Part shown: positions 27,306-37,130 of the stretch, piece by piece
Layout of the letters: every line of letters begins with the position of its first letter
Numbering within the stretch: the first letter of the stretch is position 1
Source of the DNA: Bacteroidota bacterium
GTDB taxonomy: Bacteria; Bacteroidota; Ignavibacteria; Kapaibacteriales; UBA2268
Assembly (NCBI GenBank): GCA_029974985.1
Contig: JARKQC010000097.1
Location: forward strand, 37,654-101,653
Direction: 5' to 3'
DNA: 64,000 nt
Translations under genes and position numbers: made by a program
Notes under the pieces: generated by a model
Seen by the model: the letters and a program-made list of their open reading frames with translations, nothing else
What the model was told of the DNA's origin: nothing
The model's database searches: none

Positions 27306-28601
27306 TTATTTTTTAGCACTCCATAATTTTGCTAATCTTGCTTTAATTTTAATTTCTACTCCTTCATCTTGTGGAAAATAATATTGTTTACTAAAATTTT
27401 TAGGAAAATAATTTTCTTCCACAAAATGCGATGGATAATTATGTGGATATTTATAATCCTTGCCGTATCCTTCTTGTTTCATTAGATTCGTAGGTGCGTT
27501 TCTTAAATGAAGCGGCACTATTGTATCAACTCCTTTTCGTATATCACTTATTGCAGAATCTATTGCTAAATACGATGCATTAGATTTTGGTGCCGAAGCT
27601 AAATATGTAACTCCTTGAGCAAGATTAATCCTGCATTCGGGCAGTCCAATGATTTTTACAGCATTAAATACTGACACAGCTAAATTAAGCGCATTTGGAT
27701 CGGCATTTCCAATATCTTCGCTTGCAAATATTACCATTCTTCGTGCTATAAATTTTGGGTCTTCGCCAGATTCTAACATTTTAGCAAGCCAAAATATCGC
27801 GGCATCGGGGTCGCTACCGCGCAATGATTTAATAAATGCCGAAATTGTATCATAATGAGATTCGCCCTGCTTATCATATTTCGGTATTTTTTTTATTAAT
27901 GCTTTTTCGATTAGTTCTTGATTTATAACGATTTTTTCTTGCTTTTTATCGCCATAAACTTGAATCGCGGTTTCTAATATATTTAATATTGTTCGAGCAT
28001 CGCCTCCCGAAATTTCATAAAGCAAATCATCATCAGAAATTTCAATATTATAATTTTTTAGAATCTCATCATTTTGAATTGCAAAAGTGATAATATTTTT
28101 AATATCATTTTTATTTAGTTCTTCGAGTTTATAAACTCTACAACGTGATAATAATGCAGAATTTACTTCAAAAGATGGATTTTCAGTCGTTGCACCAATA
28201 AGTGTAATTATACCTTTTTCTACTGCATGAAGAAGAGCGTCTTGTTGTGATTTATTAAATCTATGAATTTCATCAATAAAAAGTATAGTTTTTTTATTTT
28301 TGCTAAAATTATTTTCTGCTTTCGAAATAATATTTCTTAACTCTTTCACTCCCGATTCAACTGCGGAGATTCTAACAAAATCAAAATTTCCGTATTTTGA
28401 TATTAAATATGCTAAAGTCGTTTTGCCAACGCCCGGCGGACCCCAAAAAATCATAGATGGAAACTGAGCATTGTCGAAAAATTTTCTAAATGGGGAGTCT
28501 TTCGATAATAAATGCACTTGACCAAAAAAATCATCAATATTCTGCGGCCGAATTCTATCAGCAAGAGGAGACATCGAATTTGAATTGTATAGATTATTCA
28601 T
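27306..28601 (-). CDS. rarA: Replication-associated recombination protein RarA (MgsA)
   Basis: The 431-residue AAA+ ATPase has Walker A WGPPGVGKTT (54-61), Walker B ILFIDEIHRF near 107, sensor 1 IGATTENPSFEVN and an arginine finger region SALLSRCRVY. The C-terminal tetramerisation part contains the family motifs RGSDPDAAIFWLAKMLE and IVPLHLRNAPTNLMK. RarA acts at stalled replication forks and is related to clamp-loader subunits. The length is normal and no odd feature was seen. A candidate promoter box lies 42 bp upstream of the start. Confidence 0.95.
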   Translation of the reverse strand: MNNLYNSNSMSPLADRIRPQNIDDFFGQVHLLSKDSPFRKFFDNAQFPSMIFWGPPGVGKTTLAYLISKYGNFDFVRISAVESGVKELRNIISKAENNFSKNKKTILFIDEIHRFNKSQQDALLHAVEKGIITLIGATTENPSFEVNSALLSRCRVYKLEELNKNDIKNIITFAIQNDEILKNYNIEISDDDLLYEISGGDARTILNILETAIQVYGDKKQEKIVINQELIEKALIKKIPKYDKQGESHYDTISAFIKSLRGSDPDAAIFWLAKMLESGEDPKFIARRMVIFASEDIGNADPNALNLAVSVFNAVKIIGLPECRINLAQGVTYLASAPKSNASYLAIDSAISDIRKGVDTIVPLHLRNAPTNLMKQEGYGKDYKYPHNYPSHFVEENYFPKNFSKQYYFPQDEGVEIKIKARLAKLWSAKK

Positions 28602-28642
28602 TATATTTTTTTATTTTTCAAATATTTGTAATAATTAATAGT

Positions 28643-28650
28643 CAAAATTA
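28643..28650 (-). promoter_or_regulatory. Candidate -7 promoter box for rarA (TAATTTTG on minus strand)
   Basis: The box matches TAnnTTTG and lies 42 bp upstream of the rarA start. No clear -33 TTG is present. Confidence 0.25.
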
Positions 28651-28681
28651 ATAGTTTTATTATTAATTTCATAATTATTTT

Positions 28682-29032
28682 ATGGCGAATCAAATCCAAA
28701 TAATCGGCACTTTAAAATGTAAAGATACTCAAAAAACAATTAGATTTTTTAAAGAAAGAGCTGTACAAGTTCATTTTCTTGATTTGAATATTAAGGGTTT
28801 AAGTCTGGGAGAGCTTAATAACATTAAAAATTCAATTTCACTCGACAACTTACTCGATAAAAATTCAAAAGAATACAAGAGATTAAATTTAGAATATATG
28901 GTTTACGACACTGTGCAAATTTTATTAGAAAACCCTTTTCTAATAAAAACTCCAATTATTAGATTTGGAAAAAAGGCAGTATTAGGTTATGATACTGCCC
29001 AATTATCAAAAATAATTGATGAGATTAAATGA
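28682..29032 (+). CDS. ArsC/Spx family thioredoxin-fold protein
   Basis: This 116-residue protein follows the ArsC fold: a first strand IQIIGTLKCKDTQKTIRFF with the active-site cysteine C13, the second strand VQVHFLDLNIKG, and the family region LLENPFLIKTPIIRFGKKAVLGYD. The position after C13 reads KDTQ, so this is the single-cysteine type and not the CXXC of Spx. Relatives include glutaredoxin-dependent arsenate reductase and YffB-like proteins of unknown substrate. No ars operon is nearby, so arsenate reduction should not be assumed. Confidence 0.83.
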   Translation: MANQIQIIGTLKCKDTQKTIRFFKERAVQVHFLDLNIKGLSLGELNNIKNSISLDNLLDKNSKEYKRLNLEYMVYDTVQILLENPFLIKTPIIRFGKKAVLGYDTAQLSKIIDEIK

Positions 29033-29044
29033 TTTTTAAAAAAT

Positions 29045-32000
29045 TTAATTGATTTTTCTAATATTATAAGAGTAAATTTTATCTTTCATTTTAATGATTA
29101 CAAAATACAAACCACTATTTAAATTTGGTAATTGTATTAAAATGTCATTTCCACTAATTATATTATTAAATTTATCATTAATAATTTCTCTACCTAACAA
29201 ATCGCTAATACTAATTTCAATATTTTCATAGTTGGATTTTGGGATAATATGCACATAATCATCAAATGGATTAGGGCTAATGACAAAACCTTTTTCGTAA
29301 TTTTTGATTGCAACATTGCTTACAATATCGCTTACATCAGAATTATTTGAGCATTGGTATTCATTAAAAATCATAACAAAATACTCACCGCTCTTATTTG
29401 CAACAATTGACTGCGTATTTGAATTTGGTATTTCTTTATCATTGAAAAACCACTTGTAAGAATGCGCTGAATCAGTGCTTAAAGTATCGCCATTAACATA
29501 AATATTTGGTTTATGGGGTATTGGTCTCGATGGTATATATACGCTATCTTTTACTTTACACCCATTTTTACTTTCAGCAGTGATTTTATATATTCCCGGT
29601 TTAAATACTGTTATTTTATTTGTTGTTGCTCCTGTGGACCAGAGATAATTATTAAATCCAATTGGAGTTGATAATATAATTGTATCTTGCCCACAAAGCA
29701 CCATTTCTTTGTTAGTGCGAATCGTAAACGGCGGTACATAGAGTTCTGAAACTTGTATTGATTCTGATTTTTCAGTGCATCCTTTTTCATCTTTTACACT
29801 TACAAAATATATACCTGTTGTAGTAATAACAACAGATTTTGTAGTATCGCCAGTGGACCAACGGAATTGCTTATATTTTGAAACAGCTTCTAATCTCACA
29901 CTATCGCCAGTACAAAATTCAGTATTTCCAATTACTTTAATTTTCGGTTTTTCAATATTACAATCAAACAACTTTGTTTCCCAAGCGCCGCGTCCAAAAG
30001 TACCTGCATACAATTTGCCAGTACTATAATTTATTTTTAAATCATTAACAACAGTTGGTGGCAAATTTTCACTATAAGTTTCCCATTTATTCGAAAAATC
30101 ATCATTTTTTAAAAATACTCCAATATCGGAGCCAATAAAAAGCCTACCCGAAGTATTTTTTTGTATTTCGATAGCACTAAATGAAATATTTGGCAAATTA
30201 TATGTTATATTTTTTGCTTGATTTCCTAAAATTTCATAAACTTTTTCTTTTGCATTATATCCCGATAATGCTACAAATACTCTATTTTCATTCGTGGGGT
30301 CGCATACAAGCCCAGAAATCATATTTGTAAATGTTTTGATTGTCGTAAAAGTTGCGCCTCCATCAACAGACTTATATAGGCTTGCATTTATTGAAATATA
30401 AATTACATTTGTGTCTTTTTCCGAAATTTTTAATTGTCTAATTGGTGCAGAAGTAAGATTTGTCAATTTAATCCAAGTATTACCACGATTCGTTGATTTG
30501 TAAACATTTTTATATCCAATATAAATACTTGCTGGATTTATAGGATTAAGTGCAACGGGTGTTACCCAATTTGCTTGTTCATTTTGAAATAAATCTGGTC
30601 CAACGACACGTGTAAAGCCATATCCACCCGTTGTAGAGCGATACAAATTTCCATATTGAGTAGTTGAATAAACATATTTATCATCAATTGGGTCAATAGC
30701 GCAGTCCATTCCATCTCCACCATTTACCTGTGCCCAAAAACCACCTTTGAATAATAAAGTACCATTATCTTGCGTACCACCAATTATCATTTCATTATTT
30801 GCTGGACTAACATTAATTTTATAGAATTGAGTAACAGCCAAGCCGTTACTAATATCCTTCCATTTTACCCCATTGTCACTTGTAATATAAACTCCGCCAT
30901 CATTAGTATTATATAGTTCGCTATTATTTGGGTTTATAATAAGATTATGCTGGTCGGCGTGAACATAAGGCAAGGAATACGAGCCAGTCCAATGATTTAG
31001 CAATTTCCAAGTCTTAGCTCCATCAATAGATTTCCAAGTATGAATACCACCAACAAAAACTAAGTCCTTATCTTTTGGTGAAACTACAATATCTAAATCA
31101 TAAGTTCCTTGTCCCGTGGCTTCATTACCATTTACATCAATACTCAAAATATTAGGAGTAGTTGATACATAAGAAAATGTATTTCCACCATCAGTAGATT
31201 TTACAACTCCCGCGAAAGCACCCGAAGAATTTTTAGCACCTACGGCATAAACATAATTTGGATCGGCAATCGAAACAGCTAACTCAATCCTCGAAGCACC
31301 ACTGAAAGTAAATATTTGGCTCCAAGTATCGCCACCATTCGTAGAACGCAAAATTTTACCATTACTACTTGCATAAATCACTTCGGGATTATCAGGTCGA
31401 AATTCCATATCATAGACTAATGAATAGGCTTGATATACATTTTCCCAATTTTTGCCTCCGTCTTTTGTTCTAAATATTCCACGACTCGAAGAAAAATATA
31501 CAAGATTATGATTTGTAGGATTTATTAATATTCGAGCGGCTAATACATAATCAGTAGTAGTATATGGTTGAGAAACAAGACTCCAAGTTTCGCCTGAATT
31601 AGTAGATTTAAGTATCCCGATTGAAAATGAATTAGACATAAAAGAGCCGTTTTTATCACCAGTAGCAATATACATTACTTCTGGTTTTGTCGGTGCAATT
31701 GCAATATCTGAAACTCCGAGTGATAAAACATCAGTGAATTTTGCTAATTGCCAACTTTGCCCTTTATTGGTAGATTTCCAAGCTCCACCGCTTGATGAAC
31801 CTACCCATAATACATTATCATTTTGCGGATGTATTCTTAAAACATTTATTCTACCAAGTCCAGTAGATTGATAAGATAATTTATTAACGGGAATACTTAT
31901 AGGACCAGCTTCTTTCCACTCTTCATTTTGTTTTAAAAATTGATTACCCTTATGTTCATTTCTTAAAAAGTCCTCATAAGCATTTAATAAATTAATAGTA

Positions 32001-32239
32001 TTAGGAAACTCTCCACTCGGATATACCCTTTTTTCCCAAAACTCTTCCCAACGTTTAAATTGTTTCCAGCCATTTCCTTTTCTATATTCTTTACCTTGCC
32101 AATATTCATTAAAAACTTTTTGTATGTCATAAAAATTTTTTGAATTATTAGTATCTAATTTTGACCAATTTTGTGCGTTTAAATTAAAATTTTGAGAAAT
32201 TATTGAAAATATTAATAGATATAAAAATATTTTTTTCAT
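29045..32239 (-). CDS. Large T9SS-secreted BNR/Asp-box propeller protein with Ig-like domains
   Basis: The 1064-residue protein has a signal peptide (cleaved near NLNA-Q) and then at least ten Asp-box-type repeats of the form S-T-x-x-G-x-T-W, for example WKSTNKGQSW, LKSTNSGETW, FRTKDGGKNW and YKSTNRGNTW. These build a sortilin/Vps10-like propeller (about 100-760). Two Ig/PKD-like domains follow with the matching motifs CTGDSVRLE...WSTGDTTKSV and CGQDTIILS...WSTGATTNKI. The end is a type A T9SS sorting domain (ISPNPFDDYVHIIP ... GLYFVIIKMKDK). It is secreted or cell-surface attached; the ligand is unknown. Confidence 0.9.
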   Translation of the reverse strand: MKKIFLYLLIFSIISQNFNLNAQNWSKLDTNNSKNFYDIQKVFNEYWQGKEYRKGNGWKQFKRWEEFWEKRVYPSGEFPNTINLLNAYEDFLRNEHKGNQFLKQNEEWKEAGPISIPVNKLSYQSTGLGRINVLRIHPQNDNVLWVGSSSGGAWKSTNKGQSWQLAKFTDVLSLGVSDIAIAPTKPEVMYIATGDKNGSFMSNSFSIGILKSTNSGETWSLVSQPYTTTDYVLAARILINPTNHNLVYFSSSRGIFRTKDGGKNWENVYQAYSLVYDMEFRPDNPEVIYASSNGKILRSTNGGDTWSQIFTFSGASRIELAVSIADPNYVYAVGAKNSSGAFAGVVKSTDGGNTFSYVSTTPNILSIDVNGNEATGQGTYDLDIVVSPKDKDLVFVGGIHTWKSIDGAKTWKLLNHWTGSYSLPYVHADQHNLIINPNNSELYNTNDGGVYITSDNGVKWKDISNGLAVTQFYKINVSPANNEMIIGGTQDNGTLLFKGGFWAQVNGGDGMDCAIDPIDDKYVYSTTQYGNLYRSTTGGYGFTRVVGPDLFQNEQANWVTPVALNPINPASIYIGYKNVYKSTNRGNTWIKLTNLTSAPIRQLKISEKDTNVIYISINASLYKSVDGGATFTTIKTFTNMISGLVCDPTNENRVFVALSGYNAKEKVYEILGNQAKNITYNLPNISFSAIEIQKNTSGRLFIGSDIGVFLKNDDFSNKWETYSENLPPTVVNDLKINYSTGKLYAGTFGRGAWETKLFDCNIEKPKIKVIGNTEFCTGDSVRLEAVSKYKQFRWSTGDTTKSVVITTTGIYFVSVKDEKGCTEKSESIQVSELYVPPFTIRTNKEMVLCGQDTIILSTPIGFNNYLWSTGATTNKITVFKPGIYKITAESKNGCKVKDSVYIPSRPIPHKPNIYVNGDTLSTDSAHSYKWFFNDKEIPNSNTQSIVANKSGEYFVMIFNEYQCSNNSDVSDIVSNVAIKNYEKGFVISPNPFDDYVHIIPKSNYENIEISISDLLGREIINDKFNNIISGNDILIQLPNLNSGLYFVIIKMKDKIYSYNIRKIN

Positions 32240-32365
32240 ATTAAGAATTATAGTATTTTACAAATTAATTATAATGAGTTTTATAATAAACACAATAATT
32301 GAAAATTTATTTTGTTTTATTAATGATTAAATGAATTTTTTTTTAATAAAAATTAATTTTTATAA

Positions 32366-34579
32366 ATGATAAGTGCTTGCCTAATAGTTAAAAATGAAGA
32401 GCATAATATTTATAATTGCTTAAAATCAATACAAAAATATGTTGATGAAATAATTATTGCTGATACGGGTTCGAGTGATAGAACTATTGAAATTGCAAAA
32501 CTATTCAATGCTAATATTATTACATATCAATGGAATAATGATTTTTCTTCAGCACGTAATTTTGTAAAATCTTTTGCAAAATATGATTTTATACTATGTA
32601 TCGATGCTGACGAAACTTTATTAAATGGTGAATTTTTAAGAGAAATTTGCTCTAAAACTCCACAAAGAATCGGAGCATATCTTGTAAATATTATTTCTTT
32701 CAATTCAAAAAATAATCAATACTCAATTTTATCGCCACAAATTAGACTTTTTAGAAATAATCCAAATTTTAAATTCACGGGATTAGTCCACGAGCAAATT
32801 ATTGATTCAATAATTTCTAATAAGTTCGAAATTGCAAAATCTAAGTTGAATTTTCTTCATAGCGGCTATAATCAGAATAAAGAGGAATTATTTAAAAAAT
32901 ATGAAAGAAATCTTTTCTTAATTAATAAAGAATTAGAAAACAATTATTCGGAGTATTATTTAATTCATAAAGCTCGCACTTTATTGGCTTTAGAAAAAAA
33001 TGATGATGCAGAAAATATTATTAGAAATTCAATTCTAAATTCAGATAATAAAAATAGTAAAATTGAATCACTTAATATTTTAGCAGATATGTATTTATCA
33101 AAAAAAATATTAGAACAAGCAGCAAATTATTATTTACAATCATTCGAGTTAGATAATACTCAATTATATGTTATTTCTCAATTAGCTAATATTTATTTTC
33201 ATTTAGAAAATTATGAAAAATCTTTACTATTTATTGATTTATTGGAAGAAAAAATTAGTAATAATTATAATTTATCTGCTCAACCCATTATTAATTACAA
33301 ATCAATAATTTTTAAAAAATCAAAATTACTATTAATTAGTAAAAAATTCTTATCAGCATTAGAATATATGAATAGCAAATTACCTTTTTTTGCCGATGAT
33401 GCAGATATTTTATATTTATATTCTAATGCACATTTCAAAAATGGAAATTATGAATTAGCCATTAAATATTTACAAAAAGCTAAAAATATAGGTGTAAATA
33501 GTACTAAAATTGATTTAGATATAGAGAAAATTCAAAAAATAATTAATCAATTAAATAATGATGAAAATGAAAATTTATTATCGTTATGTATGATTGTAAA
33601 AAATGAGGAAAAATATTTAGAAGATTGTTTAAAAAGTGTTGTGGGAATTGTTGACGAAATAATAATTGTTGATACTGGTTCCACAGATAAAACTATTGAA
33701 ATTTCTAAAAAATTCACAGATAAAATTTATTATTTTGAATGGGTTAATGATTTTTCTTTAGCAAGGAATGAATCTATTAAATATGCAAAAGGAAAATGGA
33801 TATTATATCTCGATGCTGATGAAAGATTATTTTTACATAATCCAATTTCTTTTAAAGAATTGCTAAAAAATTCAGATGAAAGTATCGGTGCAATAAATTG
33901 CATTATTGAAAGCATAGTTAAAAATTCTTTTAATGAGAGTGAAGTGCAGTCTTGTTTCTATCCTCGAATTTTCAGAAATTATAAATATCCAAATATAAAA
34001 TTTGAAGGGAAAATCCACGAGCAAATCTTGCCTTCTCTTAATAGATTAAATAAATCCCTTATTGATTCGGACATAATTATTAAGCATTTGGGATATAATG
34101 CAAGTGAAGAGATAATTAATAAAAAAATAAATAGAAATCTTCGTCTTTTAAAGGAAAGTTTAGAAGAGAATCCTAATGATGGATATATTTTATTCCAATT
34201 AGGACAAACCTATATTATGATTAGAGATTTTGAAAATGCAAAAATATCTTTAGAATTGGCTCTAAAAAAAACAAATATTTCTTCGGCTATTCGCTCATCA
34301 ATCCTGAATATTTTATCTCAATTTGCGGGTATTGATGGAGATTTTAATAAAGCCTTGTTATTGGTAAACGAATCATTGTCTATAACAGAAAATCAAGAGC
34401 TTGGGCTTGCCATCAAAGCAGAAGCTCTTAATAAATTAGGAAATTATAAAGAAGCTTTATTGTATTATAAAAAATTACTATTTTATAAAAAAAATAAAAG
34501 TCCTTTTATTGAAACGGGTTTTGATATTACAATTAATGAATCAAAAATTATATCAATAATTAATAAATTAAGCGAGTAA
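32366..34579 (+). CDS. Tandem GT2 glycosyltransferase with TPR linker
   Basis: The 737-residue protein contains two GT2 (GT-A fold) domains. The first starts ACLIVKNEEHNIYNCLKSI and has DTGSSDRT and the DxD-like CIDADET near 88. The second starts LCMIVKNEEKYLEDCLKS near 410 and has DTGSTDKT and YLDADER. TPR-like helices lie between them (about 200-390) and after the second domain. The repeat is clearly an internal duplication and both active sites look intact. Such enzymes are found in protein or lipid glycosylation and sometimes in peptide glycosylation. The 3' end overlaps the convergent LRR gene by 20 bp. Confidence 0.88.
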   Translation: MISACLIVKNEEHNIYNCLKSIQKYVDEIIIADTGSSDRTIEIAKLFNANIITYQWNNDFSSARNFVKSFAKYDFILCIDADETLLNGEFLREICSKTPQRIGAYLVNIISFNSKNNQYSILSPQIRLFRNNPNFKFTGLVHEQIIDSIISNKFEIAKSKLNFLHSGYNQNKEELFKKYERNLFLINKELENNYSEYYLIHKARTLLALEKNDDAENIIRNSILNSDNKNSKIESLNILADMYLSKKILEQAANYYLQSFELDNTQLYVISQLANIYFHLENYEKSLLFIDLLEEKISNNYNLSAQPIINYKSIIFKKSKLLLISKKFLSALEYMNSKLPFFADDADILYLYSNAHFKNGNYELAIKYLQKAKNIGVNSTKIDLDIEKIQKIINQLNNDENENLLSLCMIVKNEEKYLEDCLKSVVGIVDEIIIVDTGSTDKTIEISKKFTDKIYYFEWVNDFSLARNESIKYAKGKWILYLDADERLFLHNPISFKELLKNSDESIGAINCIIESIVKNSFNESEVQSCFYPRIFRNYKYPNIKFEGKIHEQILPSLNRLNKSLIDSDIIIKHLGYNASEEIINKKINRNLRLLKESLEENPNDGYILFQLGQTYIMIRDFENAKISLELALKKTNISSAIRSSILNILSQFAGIDGDFNKALLLVNESLSITENQELGLAIKAEALNKLGNYKEALLYYKKLLFYKKNKSPFIETGFDITINESKIISIINKLSE

Positions 34580-35942
34580 AAGGCATAATTTTTTTAATAT
34601 TTAACTTAGTTTCATCATTAATTGGGTTTCCTTTAAGCGTTAAAATTCTTAATGTTTTAAGTTTTTCAAAATCATTAGGAATATTAGAAATTTTATTATC
34701 AGTTAAATTTAATGATTTCAACTCTAATAAATCAGATATTTCCTTAGGAACATTTGTTAATTGATTTTGAGATAAATTTAGAGTTGTTAATTTAATTAAT
34801 TTATTTATTTGTGGAGATATTTTTACAATTTTATTAGAAGATAAATCTAATTGATTGATGCTTATGCATTTTATCATATTATCAGATATCTCATTCAACA
34901 TATTATTTTTTATTGATAAGCTACGCAAATTTGATAATTTTTCAAATCCATTTTGTATGGTACTAATATGATTATCATCAAGAATTAAATCTTGTAAAGA
35001 TGTATTATCAAAAATGGCATCAGGAATTTGTTTTAATTGATTTGAGCTTATATCTAATGTTTTTAAATAATTTAGATTTTTAAAGGTTTTACTCACACTT
35101 TTTAGCTGGGTTTCGCTCATATTAAGATAAATAAGTGAGCTTATATTACAAATATCTTCACCTATAGAATCAAGTGGGTTGCTCTTTAAATTCAAACGTC
35201 TTAAATTCACTAATTTACTCATTTCTTTGGGAATTGATTTGATTTTATTATTTTCAATTTCAAAAGTCATCAGTTGAGTTAATTCAATAATTTTTGGACT
35301 TATATTTGTAATATTGTTATCTGAAACTTTTAATTCGTTTAAAGAAGGTAAATTAAAAATTGTCTCAGGTATATATGATAAATTATTTTTATTTATAAAT
35401 ATTTCTTTAAGATTTTTTAAATTAGTAAAATTTCCTACAAAATTATTAATTTTATTATAAGATAAATGTAATTTCCTTAAATTTACTAATTCTGAAAAAT
35501 CATTATCTATTGATAGAATTTGATTATTTGATATATCTAAAATTTGTAAATTCTTTATTTTAAATATAACGGGTGGAATTTTTGTAAAATTATTTTTCTC
35601 TAAAATTATTTCTTTTAAATTTTCTAATTTACTTAATTCTTGCGGTAAATCACTTAATAAATTATTACTTAAATCAATTCTTTCTAAATCAACTAATTCT
35701 TTTATTCTTGGTGAAAGGATAGTTAAAGAGTCGCCGGATAAAATAAGGCTTTTCACTCCCTTTGGATTAGATAGAGCTTTTTCTAAAGAATTAACTCCAC
35801 CTTTCATTTTCTTCATATCTCTAAATTTTTCAAATTTCTCTTGTACTTCTTTATTCATAAATTGGTTTGACTGTTTTTGTGAAATGGCTGGCACAAAAGC
35901 AATCATAATACTTAATATTGCTATTATTGATTTATTTATCAT
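34560..35942 (-). CDS. Exported leucine-rich repeat protein
   Basis: The 460-residue protein has a signal peptide (cleaved near PAIS-Q) and about sixteen LRRs of 23 residues from residue 60 to the end. The repeat pattern is L-x-x-L-x-L-x-x-N-x-I/L-x-x-I-P/S, as in LKEIILEKNNFTKIP and LTTLNLSQNQLTNVP. There is no T9SS domain, lipobox or membrane anchor, so the product is probably periplasmic or released. Bacterial LRR proteins of this kind bind other proteins, but no partner can be named. Convergent overlap with the GT2 gene is 20 bp. Confidence 0.85.
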   Translation of the reverse strand: MINKSIIAILSIMIAFVPAISQKQSNQFMNKEVQEKFEKFRDMKKMKGGVNSLEKALSNPKGVKSLILSGDSLTILSPRIKELVDLERIDLSNNLLSDLPQELSKLENLKEIILEKNNFTKIPPVIFKIKNLQILDISNNQILSIDNDFSELVNLRKLHLSYNKINNFVGNFTNLKNLKEIFINKNNLSYIPETIFNLPSLNELKVSDNNITNISPKIIELTQLMTFEIENNKIKSIPKEMSKLVNLRRLNLKSNPLDSIGEDICNISSLIYLNMSETQLKSVSKTFKNLNYLKTLDISSNQLKQIPDAIFDNTSLQDLILDDNHISTIQNGFEKLSNLRSLSIKNNMLNEISDNMIKCISINQLDLSSNKIVKISPQINKLIKLTTLNLSQNQLTNVPKEISDLLELKSLNLTDNKISNIPNDFEKLKTLRILTLKGNPINDETKLNIKKIMPFTRLIY

Positions 35943-36011
35943 TTTATATTTACCTATTTTTCAAAATTATTTATAAATATTTATCATTATGACGATATTT
36001 TAAATAAAAAG

Positions 36012-37106
36012 TTAATTATTTTCTAAATTAGTATAATTTTTAATTTTTTTTGATTTTTTTATAGAAAAAATTATATTTCTCGTATAATTATCAAGATTTT
36101 CTCTTATTAAATTAGCTATCTCATCTTTTTTTTCTGGATTTGATTTTATATTTCCTCGAAGAATTTTATAATTTAGTATATCAAAATACTCATTTCGAAC
36201 TAATAAATCCTTTTTTGCAGAATTTAGACATTCTTCACTACAAAAACCAAAATGTTTCTCATATTCGCTTTTTGTACTGATGATTTGATCATTACAAACT
36301 GAATATCTACAATTAAAATATTCTTCAGCGGGCTTTCCAGAATAATGACATTTGGAAATAACAATATGAGTAGATTCATCGCCAATGGGTGTGCTAATTC
36401 TATCATCAAAAGTATAAAGATTACCGAGCCAATTTTTATCATTAAATTTATTTACATATTTAACGACACCGCCATCGAGCTGATAAACGCCTTCTAAGCC
36501 TTCGCGTTCAAGCAGAGCACCAGCTTTTTCGCAACGTATTCCACCCGTACAATACATAATAATCTTTTTACGAGAAAATTCTTTTTTATAATTATTCAAA
36601 ACATCTTTTAATTCTCTGAAATATATTGTACCCGCTGGAATAGCATTTTTAAAATGCCCCAAATTATATTCATAATGATTTCGCATATCCAAAATAACAT
36701 AATCATCTGCTCTTTCATCAAGAATATTCTTAAATTCATCAACAGACAATTTATGAGTTGCTTGTTTGATATCTGAATTATTGAAAATCTCTCCAAGAGA
36801 GACGATTTCTTTACGATATCGTACTATCATTTTGGGGAATTTATGCGAATCAACAATAGTAGTTTTTTCATCAATATCAGAAATATCATTAAACTCAGGA
36901 ATAGAATTTAGAAATAATCTATATGCTTTGATTTGTCCCGTATTGCCCGTTAAAGTAGCATTAATACCTTCTTCACCAATAAAAATGCGTCCTTTTAGAC
37001 CAATGTCATTACAGAACTGTTTATGCTCCTCAACAAATTCTAATGGATTTTTTAAACTAACAAATTTATAAAATGTTAATAAAAAATATTTTTGTGATTT
37101 TGACAT
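36012..37106 (-). CDS. trhO: tRNA uridine(34) hydroxylase TrhO (rhodanese-domain)
   Basis: This 364-residue protein is a YceA/TrhO homologue: an N-terminal acylphosphatase-like domain (GLKGRIFIGEEGINATLTG, about 37-55), then a rhodanese domain with the active cysteine in MYCTGGIRCEKAG (C186), then a C-terminal Cys-rich segment (CHYSGKPAEEYFNCRYSVC) that probably binds zinc. TrhO performs oxygen-dependent hydroxylation of U34 of certain tRNAs, a step toward 5-methoxyuridine or cmo5U. The sequence is complete. It lies 24 bp downstream of an unknown gene and may share its transcript with msrB. Confidence 0.92.
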   Translation of the reverse strand: MSKSQKYFLLTFYKFVSLKNPLEFVEEHKQFCNDIGLKGRIFIGEEGINATLTGNTGQIKAYRLFLNSIPEFNDISDIDEKTTIVDSHKFPKMIVRYRKEIVSLGEIFNNSDIKQATHKLSVDEFKNILDERADDYVILDMRNHYEYNLGHFKNAIPAGTIYFRELKDVLNNYKKEFSRKKIIMYCTGGIRCEKAGALLEREGLEGVYQLDGGVVKYVNKFNDKNWLGNLYTFDDRISTPIGDESTHIVISKCHYSGKPAEEYFNCRYSVCNDQIISTKSEYEKHFGFCSEECLNSAKKDLLVRNEYFDILNYKILRGNIKSNPEKKDEIANLIRENLDNYTRNIIFSIKKSKKIKNYTNLENN

Positions 37107-37130
37107 TTAATTTAAAAATAATTTAAACAA

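Noticed and set aside
28682..29032. Arsenate resistance gene
   Set aside because: The fold fits ArsC/Spx, but no arsenic genes are adjacent and many family members have other roles.
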